Shown here: positions 1 through 8,480 of the stretch, piece after piece
Numbering within the stretch: position 1 is the stretch's first letter
How the letters are laid out: every line of letters begins with the position of its first letter
NCBI RefSeq assembly: GCF_015680405.1
Contig: NZ_JADLJS010000023.1
Coordinates: forward strand, 20,597 to 84,596
Reading direction: 5' to 3'
DNA: 64,000 nt
Source of the DNA: Pseudomonas pudica
GTDB taxonomy: Bacteria > Pseudomonadota > Gammaproteobacteria > Pseudomonadales > Pseudomonadaceae
Made by a program: the position numbers and the translations under genes
Notes under the pieces: generated by a model
Database searches by the model: none
Told to the model about the DNA's origin: nothing
Seen by the model: the letters and a program-made list of their open reading frames with translations, nothing else

Positions 1-114
1 CTGTCCTACGTCGACCGCGAGGTACACCTGCGCCAGGGTGGGGTGCGCAACTTCAGCGGGCTGATCAGGGTGATCTGCGTCGCCTGGCTGCTGGACCCGC
101 CAAGTGTGCGCTGA
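1..114 (+). CDS. C-terminal tail of an unidentified protein (truncated by window edge)
   Basis: An open frame runs from base 1 to a TGA at 112-114 and encodes about 37 residues ending ...WLLDPPSVR. It contains a hydrophobic stretch (LIRVICVAWLL). The start lies outside the window. I do not recognise the family. It is called a gene end only because the frame is open from the edge and stops just before the spacer upstream of the FmdB gene. Confidence 0.4.
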   Translation: MSYVDREVHLRQGGVRNFSGLIRVICVAWLLDPPSVR

Positions 115-149
115 TCGCCTGGCGGGCTGCGCAGTGCTTGCTAACCATA

Positions 150-155
150 TATAAT
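150..155 (+). promoter_or_regulatory. Possible -10 hexamer upstream of fmdB-aspS
   Basis: A perfect TATAAT sits 51 bases before the FmdB start codon. No good -35 lies 16-18 bases upstream, so this is only a candidate promoter for the FmdB/aspS unit. Confidence 0.3.
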
Positions 156-206
156 CCCGCTTTTTGCTGCCCCGGCAGCCAGCGTTGTGGTTGACGAGAG
201 ACACCC

Positions 207-428
207 ATGCCCCTTTATGACTATCAATGTGCATCCTGCGAGCACCGCATGGAAGTGCTGCAGAAGATCAGCGCCGCGCCGCTGACCGATTGCCCGGCCT
301 GCCAGGCGCCGGCGCTGAAGAAGCTGTTGTCGGTGCCCGGCTTCCGCCTGAGCGGTAACGGTTGGTACGAAACCGACTTCAAGACCGGGGCGAAAAAGAA
401 TCTGGCAGGCGGCGACAAGGCCGACTGA
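207..428 (+). CDS. FmdB-family zinc-ribbon protein
   Basis: A 73-residue protein beginning MPLYDYQC. It has two CxxC knuckles (C8/C11 and C29/C32) typical of the FmdB/CxxC_CXXC_SSSS regulatory zinc-ribbon family, followed by the usual GFRLSGNGWYETDFK segment and a charged tail. The cellular role of this family is not established. A small FmdB protein immediately before aspS is standard in Pseudomonas. It may be co-transcribed with aspS, 95 bases downstream. Confidence 0.85.
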   Translation: MPLYDYQCASCEHRMEVLQKISAAPLTDCPACQAPALKKLLSVPGFRLSGNGWYETDFKTGAKKNLAGGDKAD

Positions 429-523
429 GTTGAATGCTGTGACCGGGTCTTGCAGTATTAGCCCTCTCCGGGCGGCCAAGGCCTCCACCGAATACACGAA
501 TCACGAGAAGCGAAACCACCATC

Positions 524-2299
524 ATGATGCGCAGCCATTATTGCGGCCAACTGAACGAGAGCCTGGACGGCCAGGAAGTCACCCTTTGCGGCTGGGTCCA
601 TCGTCGCCGCGACCACGGCGGGGTGATCTTCCTCGACATCCGTGACCGCGAAGGCATGGCCCAGGTCGTGTTCGACCCGGATCGCGCCGAAACCTTCGCT
701 GCTGCCGACCGCGTGCGCAGCGAATACGTCGTGCAGATCACCGGCAAGGTCCGCAAGCGCCCTGAAGGTGCGGTGAATGCCAACATGGCTTCCGGCGCCA
801 TCGAGATCCTCGGCTACCAGCTGAACGTGCTCAACGAAGCGGAAACCCCGCCGTTCCCGCTGAACGAATACTCCGACGTCGGCGAGGAAACCCGCCTGCG
901 TTACCGTTTCATCGACCTGCGTCGCCCGGAAATGGCCGACAAGCTGCGCCTGCGTTCGCGCATCACCAGCAGCATCCGTCGCTTCCTCGACGAGAACGGC
1001 TTCCTCGACGTCGAGACGCCGATCCTGACTCGTGCCACCCCGGAAGGCGCGCGTGACTACCTGGTGCCTAGCCGTACCCACGCCGGCAGCTTCTTCGCCC
1101 TGCCGCAGTCGCCGCAGCTGTTCAAGCAGTTGCTGATGGTCGCCGGCTTCGACCGCTACTACCAGATCGCCAAGTGCTTCCGTGACGAAGACCTGCGTGC
1201 CGACCGCCAGCCGGAATTCACCCAGATCGACATCGAGACCAGCTTCCTCGATGAAAGCGAGATCATGGGCCTGACCGAAAGCATGATCCGCAAGCTGTTC
1301 AAGGAAGTGCTGGACCTGGAATTCGGCGAATTCCCGCACATGACCTTCGAAGAGGCCATGCGCCGCTACGGCTCCGACAAGCCGGACCTGCGTATTCCGC
1401 TGGAACTGGTCGACGTCGCCGACCAGCTCAAGGACGTCGACTTCAAGGTGTTCGCCGGCCCGGCCAACGATCCCAAGTGCCGCGTCACCGCCCTGCGCCT
1501 GCCAGGCGGCGCCAGCATGCCGCGCAGCAAGATCGACGAGTACACCAAGTTCGTCGGCATCTACGGTGCCAAGGGCCTTGCCTACATCAAGGTCAACGAG
1601 CGCGCCAAGGGCGTCGAAGGCCTGCAGTCGCCGATCGTCAAGAACATCCCCGAGGCCAACCTCAACACCATCCTCGACCGCGTTGGCGCCGTTGACGGCG
1701 ACATCGTGTTCTTCGGTGCCGACAAGTTCAAGGTGGTCAGCGAAGCCCTGGGCGCGCTGCGTATCCGCCTGGGTCACGACTTCGAGCTGCTGACCTGCGA
1801 ATGGGCACCGATGTGGGTGGTCGACTTCCCGATGTTCGAAGAGAACGAGGACGGCAGCTTCACCGCGCTGCACCATCCGTTCACCGCGCCGAAGTGCACC
1901 CCGGAAGAGCTCGAGGCCAACCCGGCCGTGGCTCTGTCCCGTGCCTACGACATGGTCCTGAACGGTACCGAACTGGGTGGCGGTTCGATCCGTATCCACC
2001 GTAAAGAGATGCAGCAGGCCGTGTTCCGCCTGCTGGGCATCGAGGCGGCAGAACAAGAAGAGAAGTTCGGCTTCCTGCTCGACGCCCTTAAGTTCGGTGC
2101 GCCGCCTCACGGTGGCCTGGCCTTCGGCCTGGACCGCCTGGTCATGCTGATGACTGGCGCCCAGTCGATCCGTGAAGTGATCGCCTTCCCGAAAACCCAG
2201 AGCGCCGCTTGCGTCATGACCCAGGCCCCTGGCATGGTCGACGCCAAGGCCCTGCGCGAGCTGCACATCCGACTGCGCGAACAGACCAAGGTCGAGTAA
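524..2299 (+). CDS. aspS: Aspartyl-tRNA synthetase
   Basis: A 591-residue class IIb aminoacyl-tRNA synthetase that charges tRNA-Asp in the cytosol. The N-terminal OB-fold anticodon-binding domain occupies about residues 1-110, and a catalytic core with class II motifs follows. A GAD insertion lies in the middle, as in bacterial AspRS. Motif 2 (FRDEDLRADRQPEFTQ) and motif 3 (GLAFGLDRLVML) are clearly visible. The length matches the bacterial enzyme. Two ATGs are adjacent (524 and 527) and I take the first. Pseudomonas AspRS is known to be non-discriminating in species lacking AsnRS, feeding GatCAB. That property is inferred here and not visible in the sequence. Two terminator hairpins follow the stop. 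Confidence 0.97.
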   Translation: MMRSHYCGQLNESLDGQEVTLCGWVHRRRDHGGVIFLDIRDREGMAQVVFDPDRAETFAAADRVRSEYVVQITGKVRKRPEGAVNANMASGAIEILGYQLNVLNEAETPPFPLNEYSDVGEETRLRYRFIDLRRPEMADKLRLRSRITSSIRRFLDENGFLDVETPILTRATPEGARDYLVPSRTHAGSFFALPQSPQLFKQLLMVAGFDRYYQIAKCFRDEDLRADRQPEFTQIDIETSFLDESEIMGLTESMIRKLFKEVLDLEFGEFPHMTFEEAMRRYGSDKPDLRIPLELVDVADQLKDVDFKVFAGPANDPKCRVTALRLPGGASMPRSKIDEYTKFVGIYGAKGLAYIKVNERAKGVEGLQSPIVKNIPEANLNTILDRVGAVDGDIVFFGADKFKVVSEALGALRIRLGHDFELLTCEWAPMWVVDFPMFEENEDGSFTALHHPFTAPKCTPEELEANPAVALSRAYDMVLNGTELGGGSIRIHRKEMQQAVFRLLGIEAAEQEEKFGFLLDALKFGAPPHGGLAFGLDRLVMLMTGAQSIREVIAFPKTQSAACVMTQAPGMVDAKALRELHIRLREQTKVE

Positions 2300-2309
2300 G
2301 CAGTCCCCG

Positions 2310-2340
2310 GGCGCATCCACATGGATGCGCCTTTGCGTTT
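2310..2340 (+). terminator. Rho-independent terminator after aspS
   Basis: GGCGCATCC / GGATGCGCC forms a 9-bp perfect stem (2310-2318 and 2323-2331) with an ACAT loop, followed by TTTGCGTTT. It lies 10 bases after the aspS stop. Confidence 0.7.
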
Positions 2341-2358
2341 CGGCGCAGGCAATTTCCC

Positions 2359-2390
2359 GCCCCGCCCCTTACTGGGGCGGGGCTGTTTGT
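2359..2390 (+). terminator. Second hairpin terminator between aspS and yebC
   Basis: A 10-bp all-GC stem (2359-2368 with 2374-2383, loop TTACT) is followed by TGTTTGTG. It forms a tandem pair with the preceding hairpin, so aspS and yebC are probably separate transcripts. Confidence 0.6.
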
Positions 2391-2413
2391 GATTCAAAGG
2401 ATTCGGAGTCGTT

Positions 2414-3160
2414 ATGGCTGGTCATTCCAAGTGGGCGAACATCAAGCACCGCAAAGAGCGCCAGGATGCCAAGAGAGGCAAGATCTTCACCAAGTGGATC
2501 CGCGAACTGACGGTCGCTGCCAAGCAGGGTGGTGCTGACCCGGCATCCAACCCGCGCCTGCGCCTGGCGCTGGACAAGGCACTGGGCGCCAACATGAGCC
2601 GCGACATCATCGATCGTGCCGTGGCCCGTGGTGCCGGCACCAACGAAAGCGACAACGTCGAAGAGCTCAGCTACGAAGGTTACGGCCCGGGTGGCGTGGC
2701 GATCATGGTCGAGGCCATGACCGACAACCGCAACCGTACCGCCGCTGCCGTGCGTCATGCCTTCACCAAGTGTGGTGGCAACCTGGGTACCGACGGTTCG
2801 GTGGCCTACCTGTTCGAGCGCAAGGGGCAGATCAGCTTTGCCCCGGGCGTTGAAGAAGATGCGCTGATGGAAGCGGCGATGGAAGCCGATGCCGATGACG
2901 TGGTGGCCAACGACGACGGCTCGTTCGACGTGTTCACCTCGTTCAACAGCTTCTATTCCGTGCGCAATGCGCTGGAAGAGGCGGGCTTCAAGGCCGCTGA
3001 CGCGGAAATCGTCATGCAGCCGACCACCAGCGCCGAACTCGACCAGGAGGGTGCCGAAAAGGTGCTCAAGCTGATCGACATGCTCGAAGACCTCGATGAC
3101 GTGCAGAACGTCTACTCCAATGCCCAGATTTCCGACGAGATCATGGAAAACCTCGGCTAA
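2414..3160 (+). CDS. yebC: YebC/TACO1-family protein
   Basis: A 248-residue YebC (DUF28/TACO1) protein starting MAGHSKWANIKHRK, the family's signature N-terminus. The acidic C-terminal region, including the segment ending DDVQNVYSN, is also typical. The family is annotated as transcription regulators, and more recent work links it to translation of difficult nascent-peptide sequences. It lies directly upstream of ruvCAB, as in most gammaproteobacteria. A 46-bp perfect REP inverted repeat separates it from ruvC. Confidence 0.95.
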   Translation: MAGHSKWANIKHRKERQDAKRGKIFTKWIRELTVAAKQGGADPASNPRLRLALDKALGANMSRDIIDRAVARGAGTNESDNVEELSYEGYGPGGVAIMVEAMTDNRNRTAAAVRHAFTKCGGNLGTDGSVAYLFERKGQISFAPGVEEDALMEAAMEADADDVVANDDGSFDVFTSFNSFYSVRNALEEAGFKAADAEIVMQPTTSAELDQEGAEKVLKLIDMLEDLDDVQNVYSNAQISDEIMENLG

Positions 3161-3204
3161 GGTATCCTGGCGATCCAGGCCAGTTCTTCAAGTTTGTCAG
3201 CGCC

Positions 3205-3310
3205 TGTACCGGCCCTTTCGCGGGTAAACCCGCTCCCACAGGTACTGCACCACATTCAGAGTCGGTGCAGTACCTGTGGGAGCGGGTTTACCCGCGAAAG
3301 GGCCGGTACA
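3205..3310. repeat. REP pair: 46-bp perfect inverted repeat
   Basis: The left arm 3205-3250 and right arm 3265-3310 are exact reverse complements over 46 bases, with a 14-base loop. The core is the P. putida REP palindrome (GCGGGTAAACCCGCTCCCACAGG). It lies between yebC and ruvC, ending 35 bases before the ruvC start. Confidence 0.95.
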
Positions 3311-3345
3311 GTTTGCAGAGATGCATCAACTTTTCGACAGGCACT

Positions 3346-3870
3346 ATGACTCTGATTCTTGGTATCGACCCCGGCTCGCGCATCACCGGCTATGGCGTGG
3401 TACGCCAGACCGCCCGTGGTTGCGAGTACGTGGCGTCGGGCTGCATTCGCACCGGCAGCGGCGAGCTGCACGAACGTTTGCAGATCGTTTTTCGTGGCGT
3501 GGGTGAAATCATCGCCCAGCACGGCCCGGTCACCATGGGCATCGAGCGGGTATTCATGGCCCGTAACGCCGATTCGGCGCTCAAGCTCGGCCAGGCCCGT
3601 GGTGCGGCCATCGTCGCCGCCGCCGAAGCCGGCCTGGAAATCGCCGAATACAGCGCCACCCAGGTCAAGCAGGCGGTAGCCGGTACTGGTGGGGCCAACA
3701 AGGAGCAGGTGATGATGATGGTCATGCACCTGCTGAAACTGACGCAGAAACCGCAGATCGACGCCTCCGACGCCCTGGCCATCGCCCTGTGCCACGCGCA
3801 TACCCGCTCCAGCCTGGTGCCGCATGGCCTGGCCACGGCACGGCGACGCGGCGGGCGCTTGCGTCTGTAG
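3346..3870 (+). CDS. ruvC: Holliday junction resolvase RuvC
   Basis: A 174-residue RuvC, the endonuclease that cuts Holliday junctions in complex with RuvAB during recombinational repair. The N-terminal LILGIDPGSRITGYG carries the first catalytic Asp (D8), GIERVF holds the catalytic Glu, and the C-terminal DASDALAIALCHAH supplies the last acidic ligands. The ATG at 3346 is chosen. The frame stays open further upstream into the REP, but those codons are not protein-like. The length is the usual one. Confidence 0.97.
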   Translation: MTLILGIDPGSRITGYGVVRQTARGCEYVASGCIRTGSGELHERLQIVFRGVGEIIAQHGPVTMGIERVFMARNADSALKLGQARGAAIVAAAEAGLEIAEYSATQVKQAVAGTGGANKEQVMMMVMHLLKLTQKPQIDASDALAIALCHAHTRSSLVPHGLATARRRGGRLRL

Positions 3871-3899
3871 GCGCTTCATGCGCTGATACACATTTTGTT

Positions 3900-3918
3900 C
3901 GGGTGATGCGTTCACCCG
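3900..3918 (+). other. Hairpin between ruvC and ruvA
   Basis: CGGGTGA / TCACCCG form a perfect 7-bp stem with loop TGCGT in the 109-base ruvC-ruvA spacer. It has no T-tract, so it may be a processing or attenuating structure and not a terminator. Confidence 0.4.
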
Positions 3919-3979
3919 CTGCATTTGCTGATAGGGTTGAGCGGTCTTTGACCGGCTCCCCGAGAGGAAGGATCGGAAC

Positions 3980-4597
3980 GTGATTGGACGTTTGCGCGGC
4001 ACCCTGGCGGAAAAACAGCCGCCGCACCTGATTATCGACGTCAACGGCGTGGGTTATGAACTGGAAGTTCCCATGACCACGCTGTACCGTCTGCCCAAGG
4101 TGGGCGAACCCGTCACCGTGCACACCCACCTGGTGGTGCGCGAGGATGCTCACCTGCTCTACGGTTTTGCCGAAAAGCGCGAGCGCGAGCTGTTCCGCGA
4201 GCTCATCCGCCTGAATGGCGTAGGGCCGAAGCTGGCCCTGGCGTTGATGTCCGGGCTGGAAGTGGACGAACTGGTGCGCTGCGTGCAGGCCCAGGACACC
4301 TCGGCCCTGGTGCGCGTGCCTGGTGTCGGCAAAAAAACCGCCGAACGCCTGCTGGTCGAGCTCAAGGATCGCTTCAAGGCTTGGGAAACTTCCCCGGCCA
4401 TGTTCACCCTGGTCTCTGATGGGCCGCTGCCGGTCGCCAGTGCATCCACAGCCGAAGCCGATGCCGTCAGCGCCCTGGTTTCGCTGGGCTACAAGCCGCA
4501 GGAAGCCAGCAAGGCGATCGCCGCGATCAAGGACAAGGCCGGCCTGAGCAGTGAGGAACTGATCCGCCGCAGCCTGAAAGGGATGATTACCAAGTGA
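3980..4597 (+). CDS. ruvA: Holliday junction branch migration protein RuvA
   Basis: A 205-residue RuvA, the DNA-binding tetramer that holds the four-way junction and loads RuvB. The N-terminal OB fold begins IGRLRGTLAEK. Two helix-hairpin-helix motifs follow (LNGVGPKLALALM and VPGVGKKTAERLL), and the C-terminal RuvB-binding domain ends SLKGMITK. The start is GTG at 3980, preceded by a GAGGAAGGA ribosome site. Its TGA overlaps the GTG start of ruvB by 4 bases, so the two are translationally coupled. Confidence 0.97.
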   Translation: MIGRLRGTLAEKQPPHLIIDVNGVGYELEVPMTTLYRLPKVGEPVTVHTHLVVREDAHLLYGFAEKRERELFRELIRLNGVGPKLALALMSGLEVDELVRCVQAQDTSALVRVPGVGKKTAERLLVELKDRFKAWETSPAMFTLVSDGPLPVASASTAEADAVSALVSLGYKPQEASKAIAAIKDKAGLSSEELIRRSLKGMITK

Positions 4598-5640
4598 TCG
4601 AAGCCGACCGTTTGATCGCCGCCAGTGGCCGCGACCGTGAAGAAGTCCAGGACCGTGCGATCCGCCCGCTGCGGCTGGACGAGTACATCGGCCAGCCGGT
4701 GGTGCGCGAGCAGATGGCGCTGTTCATCCAGGCCGCCCGTGGCCGCAGCGAGTCGCTCGACCACACGCTGATCTTCGGCCCACCCGGCCTGGGCAAGACT
4801 ACCCTGGCCAACATCATCGCCCAGGAAATGGGCGTGTCGGTCAAGAGTACTTCGGGGCCGATCCTCGAGCGCCCGGGTGACCTCGCTGCGATGCTGACCA
4901 ACCTCGAACCGCACGATGTGCTGTTCATCGACGAGATCCACCGGTTGTCACCGGTCGTCGAGGAGGTGCTGTACCCGGCGATGGAGGACTTCCAGCTCGA
5001 CATCATGATCGGCGAAGGGCCAGCGGCCCGTTCGATCAAGCTCGACCTGCCGCCGTTCACCCTGGTTGGCGCCACCACCCGTGCCGGCATGCTCACCAAC
5101 CCGCTGCGGGACCGTTTCGGTATCGTCCAGCGCCTGGAGTTCTACAGCGACAAGGACCTGGCCACCATCGTCAGCCGTTCGGCCGGCATCCTTGGCCTGG
5201 CCATCGAAGACCAGGGTGCCTATGAGATCGCCCGCCGGGCTCGTGGCACGCCACGTATCGCCAACCGCCTGCTGCGCCGCGTGCGCGACTACGCCGAAGT
5301 GCGCGGCAAGGGGCAGATCACCAAGGCCGTGGCCGACATGGCGCTCAACCTGCTGGACGTCGACGAGCGCGGTTTCGACCACTCCGACCGCCGCTTGCTG
5401 CTGACCATGATCGAGAAGTTCGACGGTGGCCCGGTCGGCGTGGACAACCTGGCCGCGGCCATCAGTGAAGAGCGCCACACCATCGAGGACGTGCTCGAAC
5501 CGTACCTGATCCAGCAAGGCTACATCATGCGCACGCCGCGCGGCCGCGTGGTCACCCGGCATGCCTACCTGCACTTTGGCCTGAACGTACCCGGGCGCCT
5601 GGGGGAGGGTGGGGATTTTTCCGAAATGGGCGATGAGTGA
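4594..5640 (+). CDS. ruvB: Holliday junction branch migration ATPase RuvB
   Basis: A 348-residue AAA+ motor that drives branch migration with RuvA. Walker A is GPPGLGKT (residues 62-69) and Walker B is FIDEIHR. The winged-helix DNA-binding domain at the C-terminus is intact. It has a GTG start overlapping the ruvA stop. The spacer to ybgC is 125 bases with no clear terminator, so partial read-through into the tol operon is possible. Confidence 0.97.
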   Translation: MIEADRLIAASGRDREEVQDRAIRPLRLDEYIGQPVVREQMALFIQAARGRSESLDHTLIFGPPGLGKTTLANIIAQEMGVSVKSTSGPILERPGDLAAMLTNLEPHDVLFIDEIHRLSPVVEEVLYPAMEDFQLDIMIGEGPAARSIKLDLPPFTLVGATTRAGMLTNPLRDRFGIVQRLEFYSDKDLATIVSRSAGILGLAIEDQGAYEIARRARGTPRIANRLLRRVRDYAEVRGKGQITKAVADMALNLLDVDERGFDHSDRRLLLTMIEKFDGGPVGVDNLAAAISEERHTIEDVLEPYLIQQGYIMRTPRGRVVTRHAYLHFGLNVPGRLGEGGDFSEMGDE

Positions 5641-5765
5641 CAGATCGAAAACGGCTTTTCGTGGTCCTACCGCTGGCATGCCGAGGGTGCGCTGGCAATA
5701 AGACATTAATGAAGAAAAAACAGTTGCCACAGCGGATTGGCAAGCTGAGGAGTAAGCACTAGAGT

Positions 5766-6218
5766 ATGCGCGCGCAAAATGGCCTGGAACCTTTCGCACA
5801 CCGTTGTCGCGTCTATTACGAAGATACCGATGCCGGTGGCGTGGTGTATTACGTCAATTACCTGAAATTCATGGAGCGCGCGCGTACCGAGCGGCTGCGG
5901 CACCTGGGTTTTTCACAGGCGCAGCTGGCTGAAGACAACCTGCTGTTCGTGGTCCACTCCAGCGAAGCGCGCTATCACGCGCCGGCGCGGCTGGACGACG
6001 AGCTGCGGGTCACCGCGCAAGTACTTGAACTCAATCGCGCCAGCCTGCGCTTCGTGCAGCAGGTCTGGCGGGAAAAAGATGAAACGCTGCTCTGCGAAGG
6101 GCAGTTCCTGGTGGCCGCCGTGCGCGCCGACACTTTCAAACCCCGAGCCATACCCCCGGAGCTGCGTGACGCCTTTGCGGCGGACGGCTCGGGTACTCAA
6201 TCGAATGCAGGAGAATAA
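5766..6218 (+). CDS. ybgC: Tol-Pal-associated acyl-CoA thioesterase
   Basis: A 150-residue hot-dog-fold thioesterase. The catalytic segment YYEDTDAGGVVYYVNYL (near residues 17-33) is the 4-hydroxybenzoyl-CoA thioesterase signature containing the active-site Asp. YbgC is the conserved first gene of tol-pal operons and acts on acyl-CoA or acyl-ACP in phospholipid metabolism. Its stop is 2 bases before the tolQ GTG, so this is one operon. Confidence 0.93.
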   Translation: MRAQNGLEPFAHRCRVYYEDTDAGGVVYYVNYLKFMERARTERLRHLGFSQAQLAEDNLLFVVHSSEARYHAPARLDDELRVTAQVLELNRASLRFVQQVWREKDETLLCEGQFLVAAVRADTFKPRAIPPELRDAFAADGSGTQSNAGE

Positions 6219-6220
6219 GC

Positions 6221-6916
6221 GTGGAAGCTAACGTCGTCGACCATACCTCCATGTGGAGTCTGGTCAGCAATGCCAGCGTGTTGGTACAGCTGGTAATGCT
6301 GACCCTGGTGGCCGCCTCGGTCACCTCATGGGTCATGATCTTCCAGCGCAGCACCATGCTGCGCGCCGGTCGTCGTGCGCTGGATGCCTTCGAGGAGCGC
6401 TTCTGGTCGGGCATCGACCTGTCCAAGCTGTACCGCCAGGCAGGCAGCAACCCAGACCCGGATTCCGGTGTCGAGCAGGTCTTCCGTGCCGGCTTCAAGG
6501 AATTCTCGCGCCTGCGCCAGCAGCCGGGCGTCGACCCGGACGCGGTCATGGAGGGTGTTGCCCGTGCCATGCGCGTAGCCATCTCGCGCGAGGAAGAAAA
6601 GCTCGAGCAGAGCCTGCCATTCCTGGCCACCGTCGGTTCGACCAGCCCGTACATCGGCCTGTTCGGTACCGTATGGGGCATCATGAACTCCTTCCGCGGC
6701 CTGGCCAGCGCCCAGCAGGCCACCCTGGCCACGGTTGCCCCGGGTATCGCCGAAGCGCTGATCGCCACCGCCATCGGCCTGTTCGCGGCAATCCCGGCGG
6801 TTATCGCCTACAACCGCTTCTCTGCCCGCAGCGAAGTGCTGATCGGCCGTTACTACACCTTCGCCGACGAGTTCCAGGCGATCCTGCACCGCAAAGTGCA
6901 CACCAGCGAAGAGTAA
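6221..6916 (+). CDS. tolQ: Tol-Pal system stator protein TolQ
   Basis: A 231-residue inner-membrane protein of the TolQRA proton-motive complex needed for outer-membrane constriction at division. One transmembrane helix lies near the N-terminus (about residues 16-38) and two more in the C-terminal half (around GLFGTVWGIMNSF and ALIATAIGLFAAIPAVIAYN), the MotA/TolQ/ExbB signature. The start is GTG at 6221, behind an AGGAG ribosome site. Confidence 0.96.
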   Translation: MEANVVDHTSMWSLVSNASVLVQLVMLTLVAASVTSWVMIFQRSTMLRAGRRALDAFEERFWSGIDLSKLYRQAGSNPDPDSGVEQVFRAGFKEFSRLRQQPGVDPDAVMEGVARAMRVAISREEEKLEQSLPFLATVGSTSPYIGLFGTVWGIMNSFRGLASAQQATLATVAPGIAEALIATAIGLFAAIPAVIAYNRFSARSEVLIGRYYTFADEFQAILHRKVHTSEE

Positions 6917-6930
6917 TCAGGTAGAAGCCC

Positions 6931-7383
6931 ATGGCCCGAGTTCGCCACAAACGCAAGCCCGTCGCCGAGATGAACGTGGTGCCCTACATCGACGTGATGC
7001 TGGTACTGCTGGTCATCTTCATGGTGACGGCGCCCATGCTCAACCAGGGCGTGAAGGTAGACCTGCCCAAGGTATCCAGTGAAGCCTTGCCGCAGGACAA
7101 CAACGTCCAGATCCTCACCATCTCCATCAGGGCCGACAAGACCTACTACTGGAACCTTGGCAGCGAAGTCGATACCGACAAGCAGATGGACAAGGCCATG
7201 ACCTTGCCTGCCATGACCGACGCGGTGACCAAGATCATTGCCGCCGGCCGTGACCAGGGCAAGCAGACCCAGGTGTTCATTCGTGGCGACAAGGCTGTCG
7301 ACTATGGCGCGGTCATGGGTGCCATGGGCGGGTTGCAGAAGGCCGGTGTCGGTAACGTTGGCCTGATTACCGAGGCGCCCTGA
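6931..7383 (+). CDS. tolR: Tol-Pal system protein TolR
   Basis: A 150-residue ExbD/TolR protein. It has a basic N-terminus, then a single transmembrane helix beginning VVPYIDVMLVLLVIFMV with the proton-path Asp at D21. A periplasmic dimerisation domain follows. It works with TolQ as the ion-driven motor for TolA. Its TGA shares one base with the tolA ATG (TGATG). Confidence 0.96.
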   Translation: MARVRHKRKPVAEMNVVPYIDVMLVLLVIFMVTAPMLNQGVKVDLPKVSSEALPQDNNVQILTISIRADKTYYWNLGSEVDTDKQMDKAMTLPAMTDAVTKIIAAGRDQGKQTQVFIRGDKAVDYGAVMGAMGGLQKAGVGNVGLITEAP

Positions 7384-8480
7384 TGCAACAGCGAGAGCCA
7401 TCCGCCTCGGAAAGCTACTTCTGGCCCAGTATCTGGGCCATCGGCCTGCATGTGCTGGTGTTCGCCCTGCTGTTCGTCAGTTTTGCCATGACGCCTGAGC
7501 TGCCGCCATCCAAGCCGATCGTCCAGGCTACCCTGTACCAGCTCAAGTCCAAGAGCCAGGCGACCACCCAGACCAATCAGAAGATTGCCGGGGAAGCGAA
7601 GAAAACCGCTTCGCGCCAGACCGAGGTCGAGCAGCTGGAACAGAAGAAGGTCGAGCAGGAGGCCGTGAAGGCCGCGGAACAAAAGAAAGCCGACGCCGCT
7701 CAAAAGGCCGAAGAGGCTCGCGAGGCCGCCGAAGCCAAGAAAGCCGAGGCAGCTGCCGAAGCCGCAGAGGCCAAGAAAGCAGCAGAAGCCAAGAAGGCCG
7801 AAGAGGCGAAGAAGGCTGCCGAGAAGCAGCAGGCCGACATCGCCAAGAAGAAGGCCGAGGAAGAAAAGAAAAAAGCCGAGGAAGAGGCCAAGAAAGAGGC
7901 CGCTGAAGAGGCGAAGAAAAAAGCCGCCGAGGACGCCAAGAAAAAGGCGGCCGAAGAGGCCAAGAAGAAAGCAGCCGAGGACGCCAAGAAGAAAGCGGCG
8001 GCCGAGGAAGCGAAGAAGAAGGCAGCTGAAGAGGCCAAGAAAAAGGCCGCTGCAGATGCCCAGAAGAAAAAGGCACAGGAAGCGGCCCGCAAGGCGGCGG
8101 AAGACAAGAAAGCCCAGGCCCTGGCCGAGCTGTTGTCCGATACCACCGAACGGCAGCAGGCGCTGGCCGACGAGCAGGGCGACCAGGTGGCCGGCGACTT
8201 CGACGACCTGATCCGCATGCGCGCGGCCGAGGGCTGGGCACGTCCGCCTTCCGCGCGCAAGGGCATGACGGTGGTCCTGCAGATCAACATGTTGCCGGAC
8301 GGTACCATCACCAGCGTCAGCGTGGCCCGGTCCAGTGGTGACGGCCCGTACGACAGCTCGGCGGTGGCAGCAGTGAAGAACATCGGTCGACTGACCGAGA
8401 TGCAGGGTATGAAGCCGAGCGATTTCAACCAATATCGTTCGTTCAAGATGACATTTACACCTGAGGATCTAGCGTTGTGA
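7383..8480 (+). CDS. tolA: Cell envelope integrity protein TolA
   Basis: A 365-residue protein that spans the periplasm and links TolQR to TolB/Pal. Domain I is a single N-terminal membrane anchor (about residues 14-40). Domain II is a long Lys/Ala/Glu helix from about residue 75 to 245, made of imperfect AEEAKKKA units. Domain III is the C-terminal TolA fold (GMTVVLQINMLPDGTITSVSV, then SSAVAAVK). The repetitive helix is coded by near-repeats at about 7690-8110. It overlaps tolB by 4 bases. Confidence 0.96.
   Translation: MQQREPSASESYFWPSIWAIGLHVLVFALLFVSFAMTPELPPSKPIVQATLYQLKSKSQATTQTNQKIAGEAKKTASRQTEVEQLEQKKVEQEAVKAAEQKKADAAQKAEEAREAAEAKKAEAAAEAAEAKKAAEAKKAEEAKKAAEKQQADIAKKKAEEEKKKAEEEAKKEAAEEAKKKAAEDAKKKAAEEAKKKAAEDAKKKAAAEEAKKKAAEEAKKKAAADAQKKKAQEAARKAAEDKKAQALAELLSDTTERQQALADEQGDQVAGDFDDLIRMRAAEGWARPPSARKGMTVVLQINMLPDGTITSVSVARSSGDGPYDSSAVAAVKNIGRLTEMQGMKPSDFNQYRSFKMTFTPEDLAL
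7690..8115 (+). repeat. Imperfect coding repeats of TolA helical domain
   Basis: Purine-rich near-repeats (GCCAAGAARAARGCNGCYGAR-type units) encode the (A/E)EAKKKA helix. This is low-complexity, slippage-prone DNA expected from domain II of TolA. Confidence 0.8.

Noticed and set aside
458..2320. 620-residue minus-strand open frame opposite aspS
   Set aside because: It mirrors a highly conserved synthetase gene, is rich in His/Gln/Val as expected of antisense GC-rich codons, and has no family resemblance.
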